Assembly: GCF_040120695.1 (NCBI RefSeq)
Contig: NZ_JBEEAC010000004.1
Coordinates: forward strand, 248,001-312,000
Source: Plantactinospora sp040120695
GTDB lineage: Bacteria > Actinomycetota > Actinomycetes > Mycobacteriales > Micromonosporaceae
Direction of reading: 5' to 3'
DNA length: 64,000 nucleotides
Shown: piece by piece, positions 57,174 to 64,000 of the stretch
Numbering within the stretch: the first letter of the stretch is position 1
How the letters are laid out: the number at the start of each line of letters is the position of its first letter
Made by a program: the position numbers and the translations under genes
The notes under the pieces: generated by a model
Database searches by the model: none
What the model was told of the DNA's origin: nothing
The model's input: the letters and a program-made list of their open reading frames with translations, nothing else

Positions 57174-58214
57174 GTGACCGGCACCGATCCGCAGGCGGCC
57201 CGCAGCGGGCGTGGCAGGGTGCTCACCGTTGCCAAGATCGCCCGGTTGGCCGGGGTCTCCGCACCGACGGTGTCCCGGGTCATCAACGGGCAGACGGGGG
57301 TGGCGCTGGAGACCCGGAAGCGGGTCGAGGCGATCCTGCGGGAGCACGGTTACCGCAGGCCGGGCGGGTCGGCGTCGGTGGCGATCGTGGAGTTGGTCTT
57401 CCACGCCCTGGAGAGCCTGTGGGCACTGGAGATCATCCGAGGGGTCGAGAAGGTGGCCCGGGAGCACGACCTCGCCGTCGTACTCACCGAGATGCAGGGC
57501 CGGCTGACTCCGGGCCGGGCCTGGACCGAGCAGGTCCTGACCCGGCGGCCGATCGGCGTGATCGCGGTCTTCTCCGAGCTGACCGTCGCGCAGCAGTCGC
57601 AGTTGGCCACCCGGTCGATTCCGCTCGTCGTGCTGGATCCGACCGGGGAGCCGCTGCACCAGACCCCGTCGGTCGGGGCGACGAACTGGAACGGCGGGCT
57701 GGCCGCCACCCGGCACCTGCTGGATCTCGGGCACCGCCGAATCGCGATGTTGAGCGGGCCGCCGGAGTGGCCGTGCTGCCGGGCCCGGCTCGACGGCTAC
57801 CGGGCGGCGATGGACGCGGCCGGGGTACCGGTGGATCCCGACCTGGTGCGGATCAGCACCCTGTACGTCGAGGGTGGCCTGACCGACGGCCGGGAGTTGC
57901 TGTCGCTGCCCGACCCGCCCACCGCGATCTTCACCGCCAACGACCTCCAGGCGCTCGGGGTCTACGAGGCGGCCCGGCGGGTCGGAGTGCGCATCCCGGA
58001 CGAGCTGAGCGTCATCGGCTTCGACGACCTCCCCTTCACCCGCTGGTCCGGGCCGCCGATGACGACGATCCGCCAGCCGCTGGAGCAGATGGGAATGACC
58101 GCCGCCCGGATGATCATCGATCTCGCGGCGGGCCAGTCCCTGGACCAGCACCGGATCGAGCTGGCCACCGATCTCGTCGTACGGGAGAGCACCGCCCCGC
58201 CGGCCCGCCGCTGA
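57174..58214 (+). CDS. LacI-family transcriptional regulator
   Basis: 346 residues from GTG 57174; TAGGCT lies 6 nt upstream (leaderless type). HTH TVAKIARLAGVSAPTVSRVINGQTGVALETRKRVEAIL, then the sugar-binding-protein-like core (VAIVELVFHALESLWALEIIRGVEKVAREHDLAVVLTEM; ISTLYVEGGLTDGRELL; IGFDDLPFTRWSGPPMTTIRQPL). The effector is likely a sugar. No transporter is adjacent, so targets are elsewhere. A 14-bp-arm hairpin terminates it. Confidence 0.94.
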   Translation: MTGTDPQAARSGRGRVLTVAKIARLAGVSAPTVSRVINGQTGVALETRKRVEAILREHGYRRPGGSASVAIVELVFHALESLWALEIIRGVEKVAREHDLAVVLTEMQGRLTPGRAWTEQVLTRRPIGVIAVFSELTVAQQSQLATRSIPLVVLDPTGEPLHQTPSVGATNWNGGLAATRHLLDLGHRRIAMLSGPPEWPCCRARLDGYRAAMDAAGVPVDPDLVRISTLYVEGGLTDGRELLSLPDPPTAIFTANDLQALGVYEAARRVGVRIPDELSVIGFDDLPFTRWSGPPMTTIRQPLEQMGMTAARMIIDLAAGQSLDQHRIELATDLVVRESTAPPARR

Positions 58215-58261
58215 GCGGCACCGGCCGCGATATCGGCGTCCTCCGGCACGACCACCGCGTG

Positions 58262-58297
58262 CGGCCAGGCGCGGGTGCGGAAGCCCGCGCCTGGCCG
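58262..58297. terminator. Hairpin after the LacI gene
   Basis: Perfect 14-bp arms, CGGCCAGGCGCGGG (58262-58275) and its complement (58284-58297), 8-nt loop. Lies between the convergent LacI and membrane-hydrolase genes. Confidence 0.85.
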
Positions 58298-58310
58298 GAG
58301 ATACCGCCTA

Positions 58311-58390
58311 CCGGTTGGCTGTCCAGCGCGCCTGTTCAGCGTCTGCCAGTTGGCTGTCCAGCGCGCATATCGGCTGGCTGTCCAGGGTGC
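58311..58390. repeat. Three copies of GGCTGTCCAGCGCGC
   Basis: The core occurs near 58317, 58352 and 58376, the third with substitutions (GGCTGTCCAGGGTGC). Spacing is irregular (about 35 and 24 bp). It lies just past the hydrolase stop on the convergent side. Confidence 0.6.
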
Positions 58391-58401
58391 CTACCGGCGG
58401 G

Positions 58402-59823
58402 CTATACGGCGAACAGTCCCCAGTAGGCGCCCCACGGTACGAAGATCGCCGCCCCGGTCAGTGCCAGGCCGATGGCCTTCCTGCTGGTTGCCTGCTGGCG
58501 GTCACGCCACCAGGCGACCGCTGTCAGGACGGCGGCGGTGACGACCGCGACGGCGAGCAGTTGGAGGAGGAGAAAGGGCGCTGGCCGGCCGGCCACGACC
58601 GGTCCGATCGTGAGCGCGCCGGTGGCGGTCAGGTAACCGAGATACAGCACGGACCCGACGACCGTAACCGGGCCAAGGACCGCCAGGACCCTTGCCGGCT
58701 TCCGCACTGGCGAACTGTCCCTGCGTCCGCGGATCCGACGCACGATCCCGGCCACCGGATAGGCGACGAAAGCACCGAGCATCGCGAGCAGCGCGCCGAG
58801 TTGCACGGGGAGCGACTCGTACCAGGCAAGCGTGGGCAGCACGGCGCTGCGGAAGCGTTGCGGCGGGGCCGGGTCGGCGCTTGCCGCGGGTGGTTTCGGC
58901 GAGAGGCCGGTTATCCAGGACGCGACGAGTTCGACATAGCCCGGGGCGAAGTCGTCGGCCTGGCCGAAACCGGTCGTCGAGTGCCGGAGTTCGTGGTCGG
59001 CGTTCGCCACGACCCGGATGGTGTAGGAGCGGTTACCGCCACGCTCCAGCGCCGTACGGAAGATGTCTACGCTCTCGCCGGGCGCCGTTGACCGGTCGTG
59101 CTCGCCGAAGACCGCGAGAACGGGCTGGCGTACCCGGATCAGCATCGGCACCGGGTCGTAGTCGGCGGCGCCGAACATCCCCGCCGCGACCAGTACCCGG
59201 GTGAACCGAACCCCGAGTGGACGCAGCAGCGATGGCCTGACACCGGCGTGGTCCAGTTGGGTGATGTTGCTCCATGCCTGGGTGCGTGCCGGTGGCAGTC
59301 CGCTGGCGCCAACGGTGACCACGAATGCGACCTCCGGCGACCGGCTCGCGGCGAGCGGCGCGACCCATCCACCCTCGCTGCGGCCGAGCAGACCCACCCG
59401 GTGTGGATCGATGCCGGGCCAGGATCGCAGCGCCCGCACCGCGGCGAGTGCGTCGTCGGCCAGTGCCGGAAAGGAACGGTCGGTCAGCGAGTACCCGTCG
59501 GTCCGCTTGTCGTAGACGAGGGTGGTGATGCCGGCGGCGGCGAGGGCACGTGCCTCTGGCTCGTAGTGGCTGCGTTCGCGCGGCCCCGCGTCATGGACGA
59601 TGACCACGGCGGGGGTCGGGCCGCTGGCGACCGCCGGTGTGAACACCGTGCCGGGCAGTTCGCGCGGTCCGCTCCGGATGGTGACCGGGGCGGCGGTGAC
59701 GCCGCCCGAACGGGTCGGTGCCGCGGGCGTTGCCGCCGGCAGGGTGACTGGTAGAAGCATCAGGGCTGCGGTGACCGCCCAGACCCGGTTGCGGAATGCG
59801 GGCAGCCGGCTTGCTGTGGACAT
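58402..59823 (-). CDS. Membrane-anchored alpha/beta hydrolase
   Basis: 473 residues from ATG 59823. A signal or anchor helix (RVWAVTAALMLLPVTLPAATPA) leads an extracytoplasmic hydrolase domain: VIVHDAGPRERSHYEP, nucleophile LLGRSEGGWV, acid VFGEHDRSTAP, and His in NADHELRHSTTGF. The C-terminal 120 residues hold three or four membrane helices. The family is DUF/BAAT-like esterase on the outer face; substrate unknown. A palindrome at 59908-59941 separates it from the upstream operon. Confidence 0.87.
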   Translation of the reverse strand: MSTASRLPAFRNRVWAVTAALMLLPVTLPAATPAAPTRSGGVTAAPVTIRSGPRELPGTVFTPAVASGPTPAVVIVHDAGPRERSHYEPEARALAAAGITTLVYDKRTDGYSLTDRSFPALADDALAAVRALRSWPGIDPHRVGLLGRSEGGWVAPLAASRSPEVAFVVTVGASGLPPARTQAWSNITQLDHAGVRPSLLRPLGVRFTRVLVAAGMFGAADYDPVPMLIRVRQPVLAVFGEHDRSTAPGESVDIFRTALERGGNRSYTIRVVANADHELRHSTTGFGQADDFAPGYVELVASWITGLSPKPPAASADPAPPQRFRSAVLPTLAWYESLPVQLGALLAMLGAFVAYPVAGIVRRIRGRRDSSPVRKPARVLAVLGPVTVVGSVLYLGYLTATGALTIGPVVAGRPAPFLLLQLLAVAVVTAAVLTAVAWWRDRQQATSRKAIGLALTGAAIFVPWGAYWGLFAV

Positions 59824-59907
59824 GGGGATGGTGTTCTCCTGTTCCCGGAGAGAGTGCGTGCTGGTGGAAGCACGCCGCCACGCGGCGTGCGCGGTGCGCC
59901 TTTCCCT

Positions 59908-59941
59908 TCCTGGGCTGTCGACTGCACTCGACAGCCCAGGA
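59908..59941. terminator. Perfect 14-bp hairpin after the small membrane gene
   Basis: TCCTGGGCTGTCGA (59908-59921) and its exact complement (59928-59941), 6-nt loop. Located 7 bp past the stop of the gene ending at 59949 on the minus strand. Confidence 0.85.
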
Positions 59942-59948
59942 CTCTCCG

Positions 59949-60203
59949 TCAGTCGACGACGGTAAGAACGCGTTCGATCTTGTCGAGGCGGGCGCGTAGT
60001 TCGACGATCTCGCGGGTGATCTCGTCGAGGCGACGGCCGCTGTCCTCCTGAACGGCGATGGCGCGGGCGCTGAGCCCGCGGTACTCGTCCTCCCGGGCCA
60101 GCTTGGCGCGGGCGCGCGCGGTCGCGAACGCCTGCCAGATGAGCACCACGCCAAGGAGCGTGAGCAGGCCCAGGATTCCGAGGAGCACGATTTCCTGGTC
60201 CAT
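59949..60203 (-). CDS. Small membrane protein with coiled coil
   Basis: 84 residues. One helix (IVLLGILGLLTLLGVVLIWQAF) then a helical, charged tail (ALSARAIAVQED-like, then RRLDEITREIVELRARLDKIERVLTVV) suited to a coiled coil. Its ATG overlaps the stop of the ArsR gene (TAATG). Function unknown; likely the partner of that regulator. Confidence 0.83.
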   Translation of the reverse strand: MDQEIVLLGILGLLTLLGVVLIWQAFATARARAKLAREDEYRGLSARAIAVQEDSGRRLDEITREIVELRARLDKIERVLTVVD

Positions 60204-60550
60204 TACCGGCCCGCCTCCGGCGACCGGTCGTCCGCATCACCCTCGTCACCCATCGTCAGCGTCTGCACCGCGGTTGCGATGGTCTCCGGTGTCAGCCGCA
60301 CCAGAAATGGCTCGACCTCATAGAACTTCATCGCCTTTCCCTCCTTGGATAGCTCGAGAGACGCCGAGACCAGCCCGGCGGCCTCCAACCGCCGCAGGTG
60401 AACTTGCAGCAGCGCTCGGCTGATGTTGAGTTCGCGAGCGAGTTGGCTGACGTAGTTGCGGTGACGGCTCAGCGCCGCCACGACCCGTAGCCGATGTGGA
60501 TTGGCCAGCGTGGCCAGCACTCGGACCAACTCATCCCCGGGATGTTCCAT
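60203..60550 (-). CDS. ArsR-family transcriptional regulator
   Basis: 115 residues from ATG 60550 (a GTG one codon up is also possible). Winged helix: LVRVLATLANPHRLRVVAALSRHRNYVSQLARELNISRALLQVHLRRLEAAGLVSASLELS, then KFYEVEPFLVRLTPE. No metal-binding CxxC is seen, so it may sense something other than metal. It heads a two-gene operon with the small membrane protein. Confidence 0.9.
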   Translation of the reverse strand: MEHPGDELVRVLATLANPHRLRVVAALSRHRNYVSQLARELNISRALLQVHLRRLEAAGLVSASLELSKEGKAMKFYEVEPFLVRLTPETIATAVQTLTMGDEGDADDRSPEAGR

Positions 60551-60701
60551 CACGCGCCACATCCTTCTTTCACCTGCCAACAAAGTCTTGCACGTGCCAG
60601 CGGTGAGCGTCAACAGGAAAGCCGGACGGACCGGGGTGGTAGGTGTGGACGGTGCGCGACCTCGTTCGTTGCGAAATCATGTGTCTCAATGTCTTGTGCG
60701 G

Positions 60702-60735
60702 TGAAACATTCCCATCGATACTTTGGGATGTTTCA
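60702..60735. promoter_or_regulatory. Inverted repeat upstream of the secreted esterase
   Basis: TGAAACAT (60702-60709) and ATGTTTCA (60728-60735), 18 nt apart, in a lower-GC stretch about 65 bp before the esterase start. Could be an operator for the esterase or part of its promoter. Confidence 0.55.
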
Positions 60736-60799
60736 GGTGGCAGGACGTCCCGGATCGCCCGTCCGTGACCGCGCCTCGCCGGGTCGAGAGGGGACCAGG

Positions 60800-62149
60800 A
60801 TGCGACGACTCGTACGCGCGCTCGCCGTCGCGACCGGCGCGATGCTGTTGACCGCGGGACTGGTGAGCCTGACCGTGGCCACACCGGCCTCGGCGGCGGC
60901 GCTGACCGAGGTGACCAACTTCGGGACCAACCCCAGCAACCTGCGGATGCACCTCTACGTCCCGGACCGGCTGGCGGCGCGTCCCGCGATCGTGGTCGCC
61001 GTGCACTACTGCACCGGGACCGGCCCCGCGTTCTACTCCGGAACCCAGTTCGCCTCGCTGGCCGACCGGTACGGCTACATCGTCATCTACCCCTCGGCGA
61101 CCCGCAGCGGCCAGTGTTTCGACGTCTACTCCCCGCAGGCGCTGCGCCGCGACGGCGGCAGCGATCCCGTCTCGATCGTGTCGATGGTCCGGTACGTGCA
61201 ACAGCGCTACAACACCGGCCAGGTCTTCGCCACCGGCACCTCCTCCGGCGCCATGATGACCAACGTGCTGCTCGGCAACTATCCGGACGTCTTCAGCGCC
61301 GGAGCGGCGTTCGCCGGTGTACCGCACAGCTGCTTCGCCACCACCGGCGGCTCGACCTGGAACAGCGAGTGCGCCAACGGCCAGATCATCCGTACCGCAC
61401 AACAGTGGGGCGACCTGGTCCGGGCCGCGTACCCCGGCTACACCGGCGCCCGACCCCGGATGCAGTTGTGGCACGGCACCAACGACGAGACGCTGCGCTA
61501 CCCGAACTTCGGTGAAGAGATCAAGCAGTGGACCAACGTGCACGGGCTGAGCCAGACCCCGACCTTCACCGACACGCCGCAGTCAGGCCACACCCGTACC
61601 CGGTACGGCGGCAGCGGTCCGATGGCGCCGGTCGAGGCGATCAGCATGCAGGGCGTCTCGCACAACCTGCCGGTGAACGCGGCCGAGGCGATTCGGTTCT
61701 TCGGGCTGGACAGCACCAGCACGCCGACCGCGACGCCGACCGCGACGCCGACCGTCACGCCGACCGTCACGCCGACCGCCACGCCGACCGTCACGCCGAC
61801 GGCCGTCCCGACCACCACGCCGCCACCGTCCGGCGGGTGCGCGGTCAGCTACGTGGTGAACGCCTGGAACTCCGGGCTGACCGCGCAGATCACCATCACC
61901 AACCGGGGCAGCTCCGCGATCAACGGCTGGACGCTCTCCTTCACCCTGCCGGCCGGCCAGACCATTACCTCGGGCTGGAACGCGTCCTACAGTCCGACCA
62001 GTGGTGCGGTGACCGCCCGCAACGTCAGCTACAACGGCACCATCGCGCCGAACGCGTCGGTCGGGATCGGCTTCCAGGCCACCCACACCGGCAACAACGG
62101 TAGGCCGGCCTCGATCAGCCTCAACGGGACGGCCTGCACGCTGAGCTGA
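60800..62149 (+). CDS. Secreted PHB-depolymerase-type esterase with CBM2
   Basis: 449 residues from ATG 60800 behind GAGAGGGG. Signal peptide LVRALAVATGAMLLTAGLVSLTVATPASAA. Catalytic Ser in ATGTSSGAMMT, Asp in LWHGTNDETL and His in GVSHNLP. A Thr/Pro linker of short repeats precedes a C-terminal CBM2 (CAVSYVVNAWNSGLTAQITITNRG, WTLSFTLPAGQTITSGWNA). The set fits an acetylxylan or feruloyl esterase that works on plant cell wall while bound to cellulose. Confidence 0.95.
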   Translation: MRRLVRALAVATGAMLLTAGLVSLTVATPASAAALTEVTNFGTNPSNLRMHLYVPDRLAARPAIVVAVHYCTGTGPAFYSGTQFASLADRYGYIVIYPSATRSGQCFDVYSPQALRRDGGSDPVSIVSMVRYVQQRYNTGQVFATGTSSGAMMTNVLLGNYPDVFSAGAAFAGVPHSCFATTGGSTWNSECANGQIIRTAQQWGDLVRAAYPGYTGARPRMQLWHGTNDETLRYPNFGEEIKQWTNVHGLSQTPTFTDTPQSGHTRTRYGGSGPMAPVEAISMQGVSHNLPVNAAEAIRFFGLDSTSTPTATPTATPTVTPTVTPTATPTVTPTAVPTTTPPPSGGCAVSYVVNAWNSGLTAQITITNRGSSAINGWTLSFTLPAGQTITSGWNASYSPTSGAVTARNVSYNGTIAPNASVGIGFQATHTGNNGRPASISLNGTACTLS

Positions 62150-62283
62150 CCGGGTTCGTACCCGATCCGCCACCAGTCGTTATCGAAGCGCGACGGGCCG
62201 CGCGAGGGAGGGGCGGGGTGCCGGCCGGGATCAAACGCCGCCCCCCCCCCGGCCCGGCTCCGGGGCACGGTCGGGCGCGCGGC

Positions 62284-62322
62284 GGCGCCGGACCGGAAGC
62301 CGCGCGGTGGCGCCGGACCGGA
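62284..62322. repeat. Direct repeat of GGCGCCGGACCGGA
   Basis: Copies at 62284-62297 and 62309-62322 (25-bp period), in the gap between the convergent esterase and LigD-type genes, next to a 9-C run near 62235. Probably part of a terminator region. Confidence 0.6.
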
Positions 62323-62337
62323 TGGTCGGCGCCGCAC

Positions 62338-63306
62338 CTACTCGGACTCGGCGGCGCGGCGGGCGCGGGCCCGGCGCCTGCCCTCGTGCATCGCCTGCAC
62401 CCGGGCGATCGGGATGGTGTGCCCCTCGGCGACCAAGTCGGCGGGGAGCCGCTGCGGCCCGGGCATCCGCTCGGTCCACGGATCGCCCCCGGCGAGCAGG
62501 CCGGGCACGGTACGCAGGGTGAAGTCCGCCGGGGTGACCCGGTCCAGGTCCTCCCACGGCACCGGAAACGACACCGGCACCCCCGGACGGAGCCGGGGAC
62601 TGTACGCCGAGACCACGGTCGCGCCACCGGACCGGGTCGAGTCGACGAAGACCCGGCCGCCCCGGTCCTCCCGGATGAAGGCGGTGGTCGCCAGCGCGGA
62701 ATCCAGCCGTTCCGCCCGGGCGGCCAGCGCCCGGGTCGCGGCGGCCACGTCCTCGATCGGCGCTTCCGGGTCGACAGGTACGAAGACGTGCAGCCCCTTC
62801 GCCCCGCTGGTCTTCACCACGCCGGACAGCCCCGCCTCGGCGAGTGCCTGCCGGACCAGGTGAGCGGCGTTCACGACCAGCGCGAACGTGTCGGGGCCCG
62901 GTGGGTCGAGGTCCAGCACCAGGTGGGTGGCGCGGTCCCGCCGCCCGGCCGTGACCAGGGTGGGGTGGTACTCCACGGCCCGCTGGTTGCCGAACCAGAG
63001 CAGGGTGCGCCGGTCGTTGCAGAGGGCGTACGACACCTCGCGGCGGGACGCCTCCGCCCAGAGCGTCACCGTCGAGATCCACGCCGGGGTGTAGCGCGGC
63101 ACGTTCTTCTGCATGAACGGCGGCTGGCCCCGGAGCACCCGGATCACCGAGAGCGGCCGGTCCCGCAACTGGCCGATCAGCGGGTCCCGCACCTCGTCGA
63201 GGTAGTCCACCAGGTCCCGCTTGGTCGCGTCCGCCCCGTCGAACAGGGGCTGGTCGAGGTTGGTCAGGGAGACCCCGTCGCGCACCTCGTCTGCTTTGCC
63301 CGTCAT
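62338..63306 (-). CDS. LigD-type DNA polymerase/primase domain protein (NHEJ)
   Basis: 322 residues from ATG 63306 with GGGAG upstream. POL domain of LigD: RDPLIGQLRDRPLSVIRVLRG, HLVLDLDPPGPDTF (DxD metal site), KTSGAKGLHVFVPV and FVDSTRSGGATVVSAYS. No ligase or nuclease domain is attached, so it is a stand-alone POL/PrimPol-like enzyme. Ku and ligase are not in the window. It fills gaps during end joining (family knowledge). Confidence 0.92.
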   Translation of the reverse strand: MTGKADEVRDGVSLTNLDQPLFDGADATKRDLVDYLDEVRDPLIGQLRDRPLSVIRVLRGQPPFMQKNVPRYTPAWISTVTLWAEASRREVSYALCNDRRTLLWFGNQRAVEYHPTLVTAGRRDRATHLVLDLDPPGPDTFALVVNAAHLVRQALAEAGLSGVVKTSGAKGLHVFVPVDPEAPIEDVAAATRALAARAERLDSALATTAFIREDRGGRVFVDSTRSGGATVVSAYSPRLRPGVPVSFPVPWEDLDRVTPADFTLRTVPGLLAGGDPWTERMPGPQRLPADLVAEGHTIPIARVQAMHEGRRRARARRAAESE

Positions 63307-63365
63307 CGACCCACTCTCCCGGGATGCCACCGCACGGTCAACGCTGCCGGGCCGGCCCGGTCGCG

Positions 63366-63893
63366 TCATGCCGGGAGCGTAGCCGGGCCCTCCGACGAGG
63401 GCCGGTCCGCGAACTCGTGGTACATGATGTGCAGTCCGACCCGACCCAGGACCGGGTGGGCGAAGGCGCCCGGCACCGTGCCCACCACGTCGAACCCGTG
63501 CCGCCGGTAGAGCGCGACGGCCCGCTCGTTGGACTCGGCGACGGCGTTGAACTGCATCCCGGCGTACCCGTGCCGCCTCGCCCAGTCCAGGGCGTACCGG
63601 AACAGCGCCGTCCCCACGCCCCGCCCCCGGGCGTCGGCGGCGACCATGAAGCTGGCGGTCGAGACGTGTCCGCCCGGGCCGGCCCGGTTCGGCCCCATCT
63701 TGGCCGTACCGAGCAGCCGGTTGTCCTCGACGGCCACCACGGTCAGCCCCGGCGGCGACTCGATCCAGGTGTCGTACGCCTGCTCCGCGGTCATCCGAGG
63801 GTCGTAGGTGAACGTCTCCCCGGCCCGCACGACGTCCCGGACGATCGCCCACACCGGGGGCCAGTCGGACTCGGTGAACTCGCGGATCTGCAC
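63366..63893 (-). CDS. GNAT-family acetyltransferase
   Basis: 175 residues from GTG 63893, TAGCGT 6 nt upstream (leaderless type). The acetyl-CoA loop is MVAADARGRGVGTALFRYALDWARRHGYAGMQFNAVAESNERAVALYRRHGFDVVGTVPGAF. Strongest likeness is to L-amino-acid or phosphinothricin-type N-acetyltransferases. Substrate unknown. It lies 60 bp upstream of the LigD-type gene on the same strand. Confidence 0.92.
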   Translation of the reverse strand: MQIREFTESDWPPVWAIVRDVVRAGETFTYDPRMTAEQAYDTWIESPPGLTVVAVEDNRLLGTAKMGPNRAGPGGHVSTASFMVAADARGRGVGTALFRYALDWARRHGYAGMQFNAVAESNERAVALYRRHGFDVVGTVPGAFAHPVLGRVGLHIMYHEFADRPSSEGPATLPA

Positions 63894-64000
63894 GCCGCGA
63901 CGCTAGTGCGCCGGCCACCGGTGGACAACCGGGATACCACCGGGGCGGTGCGCGGCCCGCGGCCGGCAGGACCGCTCCTCGGCGGCCCGGCCGGTGCCGC

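Noticed and set aside
58311..58390. CRISPR-like array
   Set aside because: Three short, irregularly spaced, imperfect repeats and no cas genes; probably a degenerate terminator-region repeat.

Overview
This is a 64 kb piece of a high-GC actinomycete chromosome. Gene content and style point to Micromonosporaceae (Micromonospora or a close relative): several helix-turn-helix (DUF5753)/DUF397 pairs, many GTG starts, many start-overlapping operons, and many genes with a TAnnnT box 6-8 nt before the start codon, the pattern expected of leaderless transcripts. I see no rRNA, tRNA, CRISPR array, transposase or integrase. Family names come from motif recognition, not from database searches.

Layout. 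1-3.9 kb: a LacI-controlled sugar ABC importer (lipoprotein, two permeases, regulator cut by the window edge) with a palindromic operator upstream. 4-9.1 kb: HD hydrolase, an SH3-like gene fragment, a compact operon (nucleotidyltransferase, BON protein, metallophosphoesterase, 47-residue membrane protein), a thymidylate-kinase-like protein and an SDR. 9.5-11.7 kb: RpiR regulator and MurQ (cell-wall amino sugar recycling). 12.1-19.5 kb: a group 2 sigma-70 factor, two DUF5753/DUF397 pairs, small membrane proteins and a secreted NlpC/P60 peptidase. 19.6-25.2 kb: small conserved actinobacterial genes and a bifunctional penicillin-binding protein with a PASTA domain. 25.4-26.7 kb: an aromatic-pathway DAHP synthase preceded by a complete candidate transcription attenuator, with a leader peptide containing Tyr-Arg-Trp-Phe and an intrinsic terminator. 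26.8-36 kb: TspO, a third DUF5753/DUF397 pair, then an accessory stretch of hydrolases, an acetyltransferase-kinase fusion, a GIY-YIG protein, a TPR protein and a phosphotransferase.

36-40.4 kb: two M16 peptidase genes, asd and a CBS protein. 40.5-45.5 kb: a tandemly duplicated pair of SCP2-like gene plus glycogen-debranching-like gene. 45.5-48.2 kb: a PadR/ABC operon whose ATPase carries an extra N-terminal domain, and a hydrolase. 48.4-54.6 kb: two membrane proteins, a NarL-type two-component system and a divergent ABC exporter. 54.7-58.2 kb: a small HTH gene with two matching operators, a ribbon-helix-helix/Clp-N fusion with its own palindrome, asparaginase and a LacI regulator. 58.4-64 kb: a membrane hydrolase, an ArsR operon, a secreted esterase with a cellulose-binding module, a LigD-type polymerase and a GNAT acetyltransferase.

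The strongest regulatory finding is the aroF-type attenuator at 26.58-26.71 kb. Next are the self-contained HTH and RHH/Clp-N units with operators at 54.66-55.97 kb, the duplicated SCP2/debranching cassette, and the acetyltransferase-kinase fusion.
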